64,000 nucleotides of DNA, from positions 8,122,001-8,186,000 of the forward strand of contig JAMPIQ010000002.1 in NCBI GenBank assembly GCA_024699855.1. Direction: 5' to 3'. This DNA is from Aphelenchoides besseyi. Lineage: Eukaryota > Nematoda > Chromadorea > Rhabditida > Aphelenchoididae. The notes below the pieces were generated by a model. The model saw nothing but the letters and a program-made list of their open reading frames with translations, was not told the DNA's origin and did no database searches. Positions 1-11,741 of this stretch are shown here, piece by piece (position 1 is the first letter of the stretch; each line of letters begins with the position of its first letter). A program made the translations under genes and the position numbers.

Positions 1-3000
1 TTCGAAAAGAATGTTCATGAGGTTGTGGTTGACCGATTTGATGAAATAAACACCACTGAATCAATTAGTGCAACAACTGAAACGATCATTACCACCAAGA
101 TCCCAGTTAACTTTCCAGGTATTTTGCTACTCGAATGCCTGCAAATTCGTCTAAACTTCAGAAATTCAAATCGAAACTCGTGGCGCCGCAAACAAAGTGC
201 TTTTGGTGTCTGAGAATCTGCGACGTGGAAACAAAGTACCAGAATTTGAAATTCGGCCATCAGTTGGCATTTTGGTTTGCTTCGTAGTTTCATATCTTGT
301 AAATTGAATCTTTAGTTCGACAAAGTAATCGAAATTGACGTGCAACCGGACTCCATTTTCGTGCCTCGTCCACGATTTGTTTTACCTGGTGAAGCTAGTC
401 GTTTAGTTGTTGTCGACTCTGCAGCTTTGGATTTTGAAAGTGGACCAAAAAGTTTTGACATTACGGTAATTCAAAACAAACTGCAAGAAAACTTGAATTT
501 CAACTTTCAGATCTCGGCACAGTTCATGGAAAATGCAAATAAAAGTACTCAGACAACGAAACTTACTATTCAGAAATACGATGAAGCGGATATCCAGCCA
601 AAGTTTGAAAAAGATTTCTACGTTTTCCATGTGAATGAAAACGTTGAAGACAACACGATCATTGGGCAAGTCAATTTCACTTTCTAAACAAATTCAACAA
701 GTGGAAAGAAATGCAACGCCTAGAAGTTGTTGTGCTGATTTCCAACTTGTTGAGTGAGAGAAACAAGTAAACAGTCGATGTGTGGGCGGAACTAAGAGTT
801 TAGGCATCGTAGTAAATTGCAGTTTGCAGGCACATTCTGGCCGAGAACAATTCTACACTTCAATATACGCTTTTGGGCTCCGGAAGTGCAAAGTTAGTTA
901 TAGAAGATAGTTTATAATCAATGGATGGTTTTAGTTTCCGTATCATCAACGGGTCTCTTATCCTAAGTTGTCAACGAGACTTTGAATCCGCTTGTTTGAA
1001 CCGCGAAATAACATCCGAATATCGACTTCTAGCGGTTGCGGTAGATGCGCGTAAGAAGCGTGTGTTTCTTGCGTATTCATCAACTATTTTAGGTGGTTTA
1101 TCTTCGGAAGCGGTTCCAGTCACCGTGTCTATTGTGGACGTAAATGATAATGGGCCGATTTTGGAACTGTTTGATAACGATTTGACTATTCGAAATGGTG
1201 AAATTACCGCTCCATTCTTATTCTCCGTAATCTTGAATTAGTGAACATTCTTTGATTTCTTGTTCCAGGTCAACGATGCGGATGAAGAGAAGAACCGGAA
1301 CAACACTGTGGAACTGTCCAACGAAGCGGCTCAGTTTTTGTCAGCCGAACAGATTTCCAACCAAATGTATCGATTGCACGTTGCTCAGTCAGTTACAGCC
1401 GGCTCATATTTCTTGGATATTGCTGCAAAAGATCAGAAGGGAGAGAACTTGAGTCAGAAGGCAAGAGTGAAGGTCACCGTAATGGTTAGCGTTAGCGATT
1501 TCGTAAAGACTGCTTTATGCTCCTTCAGGATACTGCTCAAAAAGCTCATTTTCAACGTTCTCGTTATGATCGAACAATTGGAGCTGATAAGCTGCAAAAG
1601 GGCACTTCGTTGGTTCAATTGCAACTCGATGGTATAGTCGCAGATATGATCCGTTTCGTGATTTTGGACGGCAATCCCGGCTATTTGACGGTCGAGAAAT
1701 TCAGTGGAAATGTTTACATTGGAGAGCTACCGAGCAACGGAGTTCCTTCTGGATATTATGTTGTTAAAGTGGGAGCAATTGATCGAGAAACGGGAAAAAT
1801 TTTGGCAGTAATTTTGCAGTTGATTTACACAATGGACTGATATGTTCACCTTTAGACGTGCGAGATATTTTTGTCTGTTCACGGAAACCAATTGGATCAA
1901 ACAACGATATTCGTTGACCCGTTGACCACCGTCTTTATGAACCGCGATAACATTACTGACGATTTGATTCTGAAGCCAACCGTTAATATCAATGAGAACT
2001 TTACGGTTTCAAATGCAAAGGCGTGGGACGATGAGATGGTTGAGATGACTATCGAAGAAGTTGGTTTGCTTTACAGTTGCAATTCACAACCATTTTTAGA
2101 ATGCGATCAAAACTGAAAACGGCGAACTTCTGATTGCGTCTAATTTCTTGCGCAAGATTCGATCTTTAAAGATCAAACTCGTGGCTTCGAACAATTTGCA
2201 AGATCACGGTAATCATTTTGGCTATTCAATTACCGTTTGACTGTTCAGCTTTCCTTCAATACATCTTAACTACCGATCCAAAGAAGCTGGAAGGTGATGT
2301 GGAGAGTTTGGCCATTCCGCAGTTTGTGGCGGCTCCGTGGAGAAACGAAACGCTTGAAATAAAAATCACTGAAGAACTGCCGATTGGCACAGCAGTTGTG
2401 TGTCTTCCCGCTTACAATCCGGTCGATGGCAATCGAATTTTCAATTTGCAGTTGAGTGGAATGGGAATCGAGTTCTTTGAAGTTGAGACAAAAACTGGTG
2501 GGTCACAACACTACGCTGTTATTTGAGTTGTTTAGGTTGCATTAAAACCAAACGGCGAATCGACTACGAGACTCTCGACCCTCAAACTTTTCATCTGACA
2601 TTAACCGCGAAACGAGGACAGAAATCAACTGCGGCAAAACTGCAAATTGAAGTCGTTGATGTTGACGACAATGCTCCAGAACTGAAACAGCTGGGGCCGG
2701 AGACCATTGAATTGGCTGAAAACTCGAAGCCGGGAGTTGTGGTTGCCGAGTTTATTGCAACGGATCGTGATTTCGTTAGTCGGCGACATCCGATTCGCTA
2801 CAAACTGAGGTAAACTGCAACCAAAAAGAGCGAAAAACAACGTTTTTAGTGGCCTTGGCGCCGATAACTTCCGAATTCACAAAGTTTGTTGATTTGAAAT
2901 TTAAATACTAGGGATTTGAATTTAGAAGAATGAAACCTTTTTGAGCATAAGCGTTGCTGTGGGAGCCGAGTTGGATCATGAATCGTCAGAAGAATTACTT

Positions 3001-6000
3001 CTGAAATTGACTGTGGCCGATGGAGCGGAAAATTTGAATGAACTACCAGTGAGTTTATTTGGAGAAGAAGATTGCGCATTTGAGGTTTAGTTTCGTATCA
3101 CAATTCGAGATGTAAACGACAATCGACCGCAGTTCGTGTCGAAAAGTCGCGAAGTCGACGTGTTCGACAATTGGGCGACTGGGATCTCGATTGCAATGTT
3201 CGAAGCTACGGATTTGGATTCGGGAGAAAATGCTCGTTGTACATACGACTTGGATGAAACTGCAAAAAAACGTGAGATTATTTTGTAAACTTCTATTCAC
3301 TGAAAATGTTTAGAATTCCAAATTGACTCGAACAGCGGAGTTGTTTCTGTTGCTCAGTCATTAAACGGAATGGCCAGTCCCGATGCATATCGTTTTACTG
3401 TGTTTGCCAACGATCACGGTACAAGAAAACAGATAATTTAACCTAGAGATTTCGAGTTTTAGGAGATCCATTCTTGTCTTCGACTGCCGAGCTGGTTGTG
3501 CGAATTCACGAAGCAGCAACAACATCGGATGTGGATGAACAGGAACTTCGAATTCTAAGCCCTCCAATCGACTTTGTTTTGAATTTGACCGAAGGAACGA
3601 CAGCCGGTCAACTTGTTTATCGAATCGACGCGCAGCTTGGAATGATGATGACCGAGTCGGTGGACGGTTTGGTCCGCTATTCACTGGAGGTAAGTTCCAT
3701 TTTACCGATGAACATGATTCTTGTGTTTAGCCGATTTCTGCCGAGGACGAAGGATGGTTGATGATTGACGAGAACTCTGGAGAAGTTTATCTTCTGCGAA
3801 CCTTGGACTACGAAGTTCAGCCATTCATTACGGTCGGTTTGTAATTGAAACCGCAATTCAAATGCGATTGTGCTGAAAATTGCCGTTGACTTGAACAACC
3901 GGCTTTCGTTGTTTGCCTTTGAGGCGAAAGGTTGCTCGTCTCTTGGGGACCAAAACGTAAAACCAGTGGCTCGTCGCGCAAAACGTAAATTCCGTTGGGG
4001 ACGTTTTGTGCGCGGAATTGTTAATCCTGATCGTTTCATTCGCAAATTCCACGCACACGCGTCCCAGTGAGAAGCACACGCTCATTTTTGCGATTTGAAA
4101 GCAGATCAGTTGAAGCGGAAAGTTTTGACGAAATTTTATCGTACACTTTCCAATTTCATTTTCCATTTGCGTTCTTACGCAAAAGTCAATGGTTCTAAAT
4201 CGTGTGTTTTCTCGCGAATTTGTTCGCGTTTTTGTAAGTGATCTCCAGTGCAGACGTCGATTGTTGCTGTTAATCTCCGCGTTCGGTTGCAATTAAAAAG
4301 GGATTTTGCGTTGGAAATTGCGCGCAGTTCACTTTTGTAACTCGCGAGTTTTATGTCGAGATCCAAAAACCGATTCGCTTATTTTGCGTCATAGCAATTT
4401 TCTTTGTTGCACGGTAATTGCGGTGCATCGGACGGGTGTTTTCGGATAGTAGATTTAAGCTCATTATTGCAATTAACCGGAATTCGTGTTCGTGCTCCTA
4501 CGTACAGTCATTCGGAGTGTCGTTGTAGTGATGAGTCTCGAAAGTCGAGTGGAAAACTTCTTCAAAGGTCTTGTCTCCCAACAGCGAAGTCGATCACGTT
4601 CAACAACAAAACAAGAAGCATCTAAAGAGAAGCCGAAATCGGCAGCCAATGGATCAGAGGAACGCGAAGCTCAAGGATCAATACGAAAATTAAAATCCAC
4701 AGCTCGCACTTCGTCTCGTTCATTGCGGCATGTTGACGACTTTCCAGTAAGTTCACTGGTCCTCTTCGGATTCCCTAGTTGTTTTAGAAACTAACTGACG
4801 ATGCACCGTTGCTTTTTGATCCACGTCGTAGTGAACGTCAATCCAAGAAATCGACTGATGGCTTAGAATCGCTTGTGCCACCTTGGGGTGATCGATTCAA
4901 ACAATTCAGAAGATCGTTAAAAGGTCGTTCTTTGTCGTCATCAAAACGAATTTCACCGAAACCTCCGTCTTCACCAATACTCAAGTCGAAAGAGGAAAAA
5001 CCACTCAAAACCAACTACTCGGCTTATTCCGAAGGTGATGGATTGGTTTTTCACGGTTCGCCAAGAATCTCAAAACGACGATCAAAATCAACCGGTCGAA
5101 CTGTCGCAGCAACTCCCGTAACGGCTATCTTGAGTTCATCAAACGAGTCAAATGACACAGTGATCGAAAAGACACATCCGTCGACATTGCACGGCGAAAT
5201 TGCTGTTCGAGCAGCAGCGGAAGGTGCAAAACGACAATCACGTCGTGACGCGACAGTCAAACCACCACGTCCTGAAGCGGAAAGTCCGTACCTATCGCAA
5301 GTTGCGGTGAAAACGAAAGAAGAAAACACAACACAGTCGCCGAAGACCAATCAATTAACTGCTGCAGCTAAGCGACGACAATTTTTTCGAAGAAGTCGAT
5401 CGGTTGCAACGCAAAGTTCGATAGACTCCCGGCGCTCAAATTCGGGAGCTACATCGAGGGCTGATTTTACTCCATTGCCTCCGCCTTTGGTTACTCACTT
5501 TCCTGTCGATGATTCAGCACCAATCACTGAACCGCAAAACGGTCAGTTTGATGCTTATGGAGGTTTTATTCCATCAACAAACAACTGGCAAACTGAATCA
5601 CGACCAGCTACTCAATCAGCCGGCGAATCCGGTTACATTTCTGGATTGGAGTTGAGTATTCCGCGTTCAGCCTCCGTTTGGTCACCACAAACTTCGCCTG
5701 GAGCCGTCGACTTGCAATCATCAACTGCTGAAATGTCACCTGGACCACGAGCAAACTCGGGAATCGGTTCACTTTTTCGACGTCACGCTCGCTCTCCATC
5801 ATTCGGTCCAACATCTTCGGCGTCTCAACGACATCGATCGACATCCGGAGCACGAGGCACAATCTTTGAACGGGGTCCCGGATCGCCACGTTTGGGCGAT
5901 AAGGCAGTTGGGGCTCAGGGTGTGATGTTGCGAAATCGAAGATTGCCGACCGCCAAATCCGAATCAAATCTACGACGTTACGGTCAATCCAATAACATTA

Positions 6001-8739
6001 GTTGGGCTTTGGATGCGTTGAGAGAGAGAGTTGAAGAGACCAAGTACGTGACTGCAGTGTTTGAATCGGCAAAAGACGGAATAGCACCGATTCTTCCGGA
6101 CATTTTGAAAGAACTAAAACATTGGTTAGGACCCTCTTCTCGATTGCTGGCAGTTGCATGCGAAGTTCACTATTCGGTGCCAGAGAATGTTAGATCGCGT
6201 GCAGTTGAAATTCGGTAATGCGGCTCGTAGAATTCTGATCACTTACATGTTTAGAATGAAAGACGAGTTACATCGTGTTCTAAGACAAAACAACCGCCGC
6301 GTATTGCAACTCTACGATGAGCAACCGGGAAGTTTTCCATTGGAGTTGATTGAATCGAAAACCGAAGAAAACTGTAAAATACGGTCGTCAGTTTTCTTTC
6401 ACAAGTTGGTTTTTGCAGGTTCGCGGGATTCTACTCTGGACGCTTTTCAAGGAATCTATCGTCGCTATTATCCCGAACTACTCGAGTTGCAAGACGCAAC
6501 GACAGTCAGTTCACACAAATCCTATTGGACGTTGGATACGTTGACTAACGATCAACGTGCTCTTTTGCGGCCAACTCCGGCACGATTTCTTTTTCGTCCA
6601 AATCGAGCAGTTTTGGCTAAAAAAAGTGTTGTTGCATTGAACATGGCCGTTCTCAGAATGTGCGGCGACACCAGTGATTATGAGAGAGGAACAAATGCAG
6701 TTACTTACTGAGAACAAGCCAATTTGCTTTCAATTTCTGTCAGTCGTTGTAGAAACGCTAGAACCGAAATCTTTGCTCAACTTCATTGCGGCTTTAAATT
6801 CTTTTCCAACTGTTACTGCCACATTGTATTCATTGGAAGAATAAAAGTTTATTCTGTTTGGACTGCTTGTTTAAAAAACCTAAAAATTAAAGTGATTTAA
6901 GGAAAACAACTGATGAGTCTCGTTTTAGGTCAATGCAGTTGTACGTAGCAGCCTCTCGCAACAACGTCGATCCGCTCGTTTGTTGAGAATTGAAGTTCAA
7001 AATGCCGACGACAATCCGCCGCAATTTGCTGAATACTCTCCGGTACTCGTTCGCCTTTTATCGCTTATTGTATGGTTATTTAGTTGTCTCAGCTCGTCTT
7101 TACAGCCAATGAATCATCAGGGATTGTTGGTCAAATACGTGCAATCGATTTAGATCCCGAGCCATTTGATCAGATTTTCTATTATCTTCTACCATCATGT
7201 AAGTTCTTTGTTTAATGACTATACGTGAGATATTCAGGTGATGGTGGAAATCAAAGAGTTTTTTCGATCAATCAAATCGATGGAACAATTCAATGGTCAA
7301 AATCAGAAGACGATGAAGTGCTCGAGTCCAATCGTTTATGTGCACTAGCAAGGTAATCAAATGTGGATTAACTTAATTGTATTTCTATTTAGCCCACGGA
7401 AACTGACCGAAACAAAAGTAAAAGAATTGCAATTCGACAGACAAAATCGAAGTATGATCGAATTTTTCGTTCAATTCGAAACCAATCGGATGGGAGATGG
7501 TCGTTTATCAAGATTCAAAAATAACACAGTGATTTCATTTGATTCAAATGTTCGTCATGCAGTTATCTCTTTCAATACCCATGGCAATCGGTCAATCGAA
7601 ACACAGAAACTGGGCTTCGAACTGGAAGCAATTACTTTCCAACCGTATGCTTATTGGGAAAACAATAATATTTACATCTTTGCAGTTTACTGCCGCACAA
7701 TCAACCGGCTGACACGTTGGATCTTTTTGCTGTTCCTTCAAATTCACCAGAAGTTCGAGTTGATTCGCGAATATTCAAACAACCGGAAGGCATTTATTTG
7801 TTGCGAATTGCCGCTGTAGATCACAGTAAGGAACCGAAACAGAAGGTTGGAGTTTTGATGTCACAAGTGAGCAGTAGACCATTGATTTCGGCTAATAACC
7901 TTGGGCTTTAGGTTCACTATGTGAGAAGTGATCACAAACTTCGCTTCGTTTTTGAGAAGCCGATTGATCAAATTGGTTTGTCTTTGGAATCCTTTACACG
8001 GTAATCAAATCGAACCACAAGTAGATGATCTTCTGTTTAGTGAATTGGAAATAATCTTAAGCGATTTACGCAAACAAACAACAACAATCGTCTTGTCATC
8101 ACCACGTGCATACGACTCGGTGGCTGAAGGTCGAAATAAGTGAGTTCGAAGTAAACAGACGGTCTTAGCTCTGCTTAATGTTCTAGAAGCGAAGTTTGCT
8201 TTTATATTGTTGGTAATGGAAAGATTTGGACTGTGGATGAGACGATTAACAGAATTTCAACGAACATTAATCCTGAGCGTCGTCTCTTACAACTCTATCA
8301 GCAATATCGAGTTGTAAACATTGAGGTAGATTCTGATCGAGTGTTTTTGACTTTTTAAACACTTGACAACCCGAATGTCATTTACATGGCCTTTCAATTT
8401 CAGAATTGCGCAACGTCTAGCACTAAGCAAAATTCGGCTTTTACGTCCGAGTTGATGAGCCGGGAATTATTTGTTTGGACGATTGCTTTACTAGTTGGTA
8501 TTCTGATCTTGCTCTCTCTAATCGGATACACTTGCTTTGTTACACGCTACAATAACCAAGAGCATCTCGGTATATGGGAAAAGCCTTCGCCGAGCTGTAA
8601 GTTTCCGGTTCTGGAGTTTAATCATCGACTGTTTTTAGCTTCTCACTTTGTAATAGGACAACCGTACGTCACTACCCCGCATAATTCGACAATTCAACGT
8701 TCCCGACAGAGCACCCAATTACGTAGATCAAATCATTGA
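1..8739 (+). CDS. Large cadherin, single-pass membrane protein (5' partial)
   Basis: Calcium-dependent adhesion or recognition molecule at the cell surface. Many short exons join into cadherin repeats. Calcium-binding linkers are visible as DVNDN (1136-1150), DVDDNAP (2658-2678), DVNDNRPQF (3109-3135) and NADDNPPQF (7001-7027), with DYET-type motifs between them. I count at least seven repeats; some linkers are degenerate. After the last repeat comes a non-cadherin stretch (about 7900-8340), then a transmembrane helix (about 8464-8545, ELFVWTIALLVGILILLSLI) and a cytoplasmic tail of only about 60 residues. No catenin-binding region is seen, so this is not a classical cadherin. The membrane-proximal stretch might be a membrane-adjacent domain of the CDH23/PCDH15 kind, which is inference only. 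The first exon is open at the left edge, so the signal peptide lies outside. A 3,096-nt intron (3833-6928) holds another gene; reading PFIT across to VNAVV restores a normal repeat, so this is one gene. The orthologue is not determined. Confidence 0.9.
4531..6711 (+). CDS. Nested gene in cadherin intron: Ser/Arg-rich protein of unknown function
   Basis: Three exons (4531-4746, 4788-6214, 6255-6711) joined by good GT...TTTAG introns give about 699 residues. I do not recognise the family. The first two thirds is low-complexity, rich in Ser, Arg, Pro and Thr, with many RS/SR and basic clusters and probably disordered. From about residue 490 (NISWALDALRERVEE) to the end it becomes more hydrophobic and helical and looks like a folded domain, including GIAPILPDILKELKHWLG. 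There is no signal peptide or membrane segment, so an intracellular, possibly cytoskeletal or signalling role is a guess. An upstream ATG at 4486 is in frame; 4531 (MSLESR) was chosen because the upstream residues are hydrophobic and unlike the rest. It ends before a polyadenylation signal at 6840, inside the host intron, supporting an independent transcript. Confidence 0.75.
6840..6845 (+). terminator. Polyadenylation signal of the nested gene
   Basis: AATAAA lies 129 nt past the nested gene's stop codon and about 80 nt before the next cadherin exon, so the nested transcript can end inside the host intron. Confidence 0.6.
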
Positions 8740-10395
8740 TTCATTTTATGAGTTTTCTTTTTCTTCAAATGTTTGTTTTTTGCGCAGTTTTCGGATTCTT
8801 TTTCTGCCAAGTCTTCTGGAATAAACCGGTTTATTGACACAGAAAGTTGAGTTGATCATGACGTCTTCTGGAACTTGAGAGCTTTAATTATTGCAGCAAG
8901 AAACTGTTAAACTCAGCAGTCGAACGTTTATCTCAGTTTTCCCACACACTTGTGTGTAAAAAAGGAAGAACGCAATGACCTTTGTGAGGTAGTCGGAATG
9001 CTATTAAGACACCAATATTTCCGCAATTTTTGATGAGCACTTATTTCTCGCGATTGACGCCAACAAACTGAAGTCAAACATCACGACTTTTCCAATAATC
9101 AAAAGACGCAAATAACAGCAGTAAAGTTGCTGTACAAGTTGTGTGCGGGCGTTGATCTCCGAGATACTCTTACTGAGAATGGATGTAGTAATTAAAACGA
9201 AAGTTCATTTTGTTTACAAATAACTCAACAAGAAAAAAGCGTACACATAAGCCGTTGAAAGTTACAGTAAGAAATTCAAGGCTTGAAGGTTGTTGCTGAT
9301 GAACTTGTCGTCGACGTCATCGACGACCAACATGAAAATGCCAATCGCTTACGTTTTGCGGATTAAACTCCTCGTGTTAATGCAACCTTTTGTCATTGAG
9401 AAAACGGCGATTAAACCACGTTACAGCTTAACTGCGAGCTCAGTAAACGTCTCTGTAGATTGACATTCTTTATTTCTGGATCCTTATCAACCGAATTGTT
9501 TTACGAATCGAAACATGAGACTCACCAAACAGATCGGAGGTCGAAAACACATGCAAAATGCGTGAATTATTAACCACATATCCGATTTCATTTGATTTCC
9601 GAAGATCGCCGAACAGAAGTGGAAACCGTCCGTTGATGTTCAATTCGGAAGAAAAAGCCAAAGCTCATAATTCGAAATTTAGTATCAATTTTTAATTGGA
9701 ATGATGAGTATAGGAACTTGTACACAACCAACGAATCCGCCAATCATTGAACAGCAGAAAGAAGGCGAAATTTGATGTTTATGAAATTGCGGTCGTTAGC
9801 GACATACAAATCCAAAGGCACTAATTTATGCACATGTTTGGAACACGATTTTTGAACTGCGAAATGGTATTCAACTCGAAAACGGAAACCCATTCCCACG
9901 AAACGTTGGAGGAGTCCGCAATTCAAACGGCTTCCTGTGGAGTAGGTTTCGAATAGCACATCATCATTATTTCAATGTACCCAGCAAATTCCGTACAAAA
10001 AGATTATTGCGAACACGCAATTGGCCGATATTCATTCACGCTAATCTCTTCTTGCTTTACAATTCAAAAATCGTATAATTAAACTTCCATTTTTTATTGT
10101 TCTCATTTCCAGACAATCGATAGGTAGTTAATACTTGAACGTTCACAATTAACCAGCCGGGCAGTTATTTTTGGCCTTCGACGAGTGGAAGGCGGTGCAC
10201 TTTGACTATACGATTTAATGCTGACGAACGGCTTCGTAGACTCCGCCCATTTTTGTTGGCCTTCGAATAGTTAAATTGAGAGCCGCATCTTGTCAGTTCG
10301 GATTTTGACGTGTGTCCGGTAGAGATTGGATTCTCGGCTACCTACTATCAGTTATCATTTGGTTTATTGTGATCGTCTGAAGCTTCGAATTCAAA
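8740..10395. other. Intergenic, no gene recognised
   Basis: About 1.66 kb between the cadherin stop codon and the next + strand gene. It should hold the cadherin 3' UTR and the promoter of the downstream small gene. Two antisense open frames of 63 and 71 codons (9470-9661, 9744-9959) have no recognisable motif and no convincing splice partners. Confidence 0.5.
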
Positions 10396-11416
10396 ATGCG
10401 ACAACTGCAGTTGATCAGCTTCTGCATTTGTTTTGTTCTCATCGTTCTATCACAAATGACTGAGGGATTCGATTTCAATCGGAAACTATCGCGTAATTCG
10501 CTTATATTTTCAAGGGTAAGTCCAACGAAAAGTGTCGAGAAAAGTCACAAGTGGTATACGATATGACTGTTGATTAGAAATCAGTGGTCTGTTTGCAAGC
10601 ACTGTTTGCGTCAAGATTGACTTTTACTGCGCAATTAAACCGAACATGAAAACTTGTGACGTAAACACGACTGTAAGAGATAATTCGCAGTTGTTATTCG
10701 AATCGTAAACTTTAGTGGACAGGTTCTTAGAACCTATACGTTGAAGTTGAATAAACTTTGCTAATTGGTAGTTCTGCACGCTGATGGGCTGATCACTTAA
10801 TTGCTGTCAGATTTCGTAACTGCAATACGTGCTGACTAAAGATTAGGAAACATTTGAGATCATAAAACGATTTCATTTGCAATCTCAATGGGTGGCAGAC
10901 AACTTTCGAAGCTGGAGGCGTGATGTCTTCGACTTTATTTCCGCATTAACATCTAAAAGAAAGCGAATTTAATTGATTATGCGCAAAGAACTAGTGAACC
11001 ATTTACGCACTTTTATGTTAAGAATTGGCATACAACAAACACTCTTTTCGAAGCTTCCAGAATATACATGTCATTAAAACAACTGACATAATTTTGGTAA
11101 CTAGTTTAACGACTATCGTATTACCGCGTCGCTGACCCGAATTTAGTTGATGGCTATTTACAACAATAAGCTAAAATGTTTCAATAGCTATGGAGTTTAT
11201 TGATATAACTGTCAATTCCAGGTTCATCCAAGACTCGAGAAGCGAATGGTACACAATTTGTCGTTGTTGCGTTTAAGTAAACTGTTTCGTGCTGATCATG
11301 AAAAACGAATGAACCAGGACAAACGAATGATGCCCGATGTTGCGGTTGAATCCAAAGACAACTCCATTCTTTGGTTGTTGAATCGAGCGAGAGAAGAAGC
11401 AACGAACGATTATTGA
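10396..11416 (+). CDS. Putative secreted peptide (neuropeptide-like) precursor, 104 aa
   Basis: Two exons (10396-10515 and 11222-11416) split by a 706-nt intron with gtaagt donor and ttccag acceptor. Exon 1 starts MRQLQLISFCICFVLIVLSQ, a clear signal peptide followed by TEGFDFNRK. Exon 2 contains three Lys-Arg sites (LEKR, HEKR, QDKR), the pattern cut by prohormone convertases. Predicted products include a 19-residue peptide rich in Leu and basic residues (MVHNLSLLRLSKLFRADHE) and a C-terminal peptide of 29 residues beginning MMPDVAV and ending in ATNDY. No C-terminal Gly for amidation is present and I do not match the peptides to a known family. The alternative is a small secreted protein whose KR sites are incidental. 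The polyadenylation signal at 11559 fits this gene. Confidence 0.5.
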
Positions 11417-11558
11417 TAACATAAAGAGCTTATGTTGAAGTGCAAATCTATTCGAATTTCAAGCCAAACTCTTTTTTCTTTGTGATCTCAAAACATCATA
11501 TACGTACGTTCTCTCAATTATTCAGGTATTTTTCATTTGTGTAAATAAGTGCGTTGGA

Positions 11559-11564
11559 AATAAA
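11559..11564 (+). terminator. Polyadenylation signal of the peptide precursor gene
   Basis: AATAAA 143 nt downstream of the stop codon. The 325-nt gap to the stop of the convergent Pro/Cys-rich gene contains nothing else I recognise. Confidence 0.5.
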
Positions 11565-11741
11565 CACATTCGAGTTTTCATATCAATTACAACCATTCAA
11601 CAAGAAACGAAAGAGTACACGACTAAACTATCGAAAAATCTGCAAACTAAAAACTACTTGGGATGAAATTGAAAGACACGCTGTACAGAGAACGGCAAAC
11701 ATCAAGTTGAAGTGACGATGTCGAGTATAACTCCCTTCAGT

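Noticed and set aside
3858..4292. 144-codon antisense frame in the cadherin intron
   Set aside because: No motif, no splice context and low-information sequence; it overlaps the upstream region of the nested gene.
6384..6418. Possible 35-nt intron in the nested gene
   Set aside because: Removing it breaks the long downstream frame, and no donor here gives a multiple of three; left as exon.
1..8739. Two separate cadherin genes flanking the nested gene
   Set aside because: The exons at 3832 and 6929 join in phase and rebuild a normal repeat (PFIT to VNAVV); the first part has no stop or membrane segment of its own.
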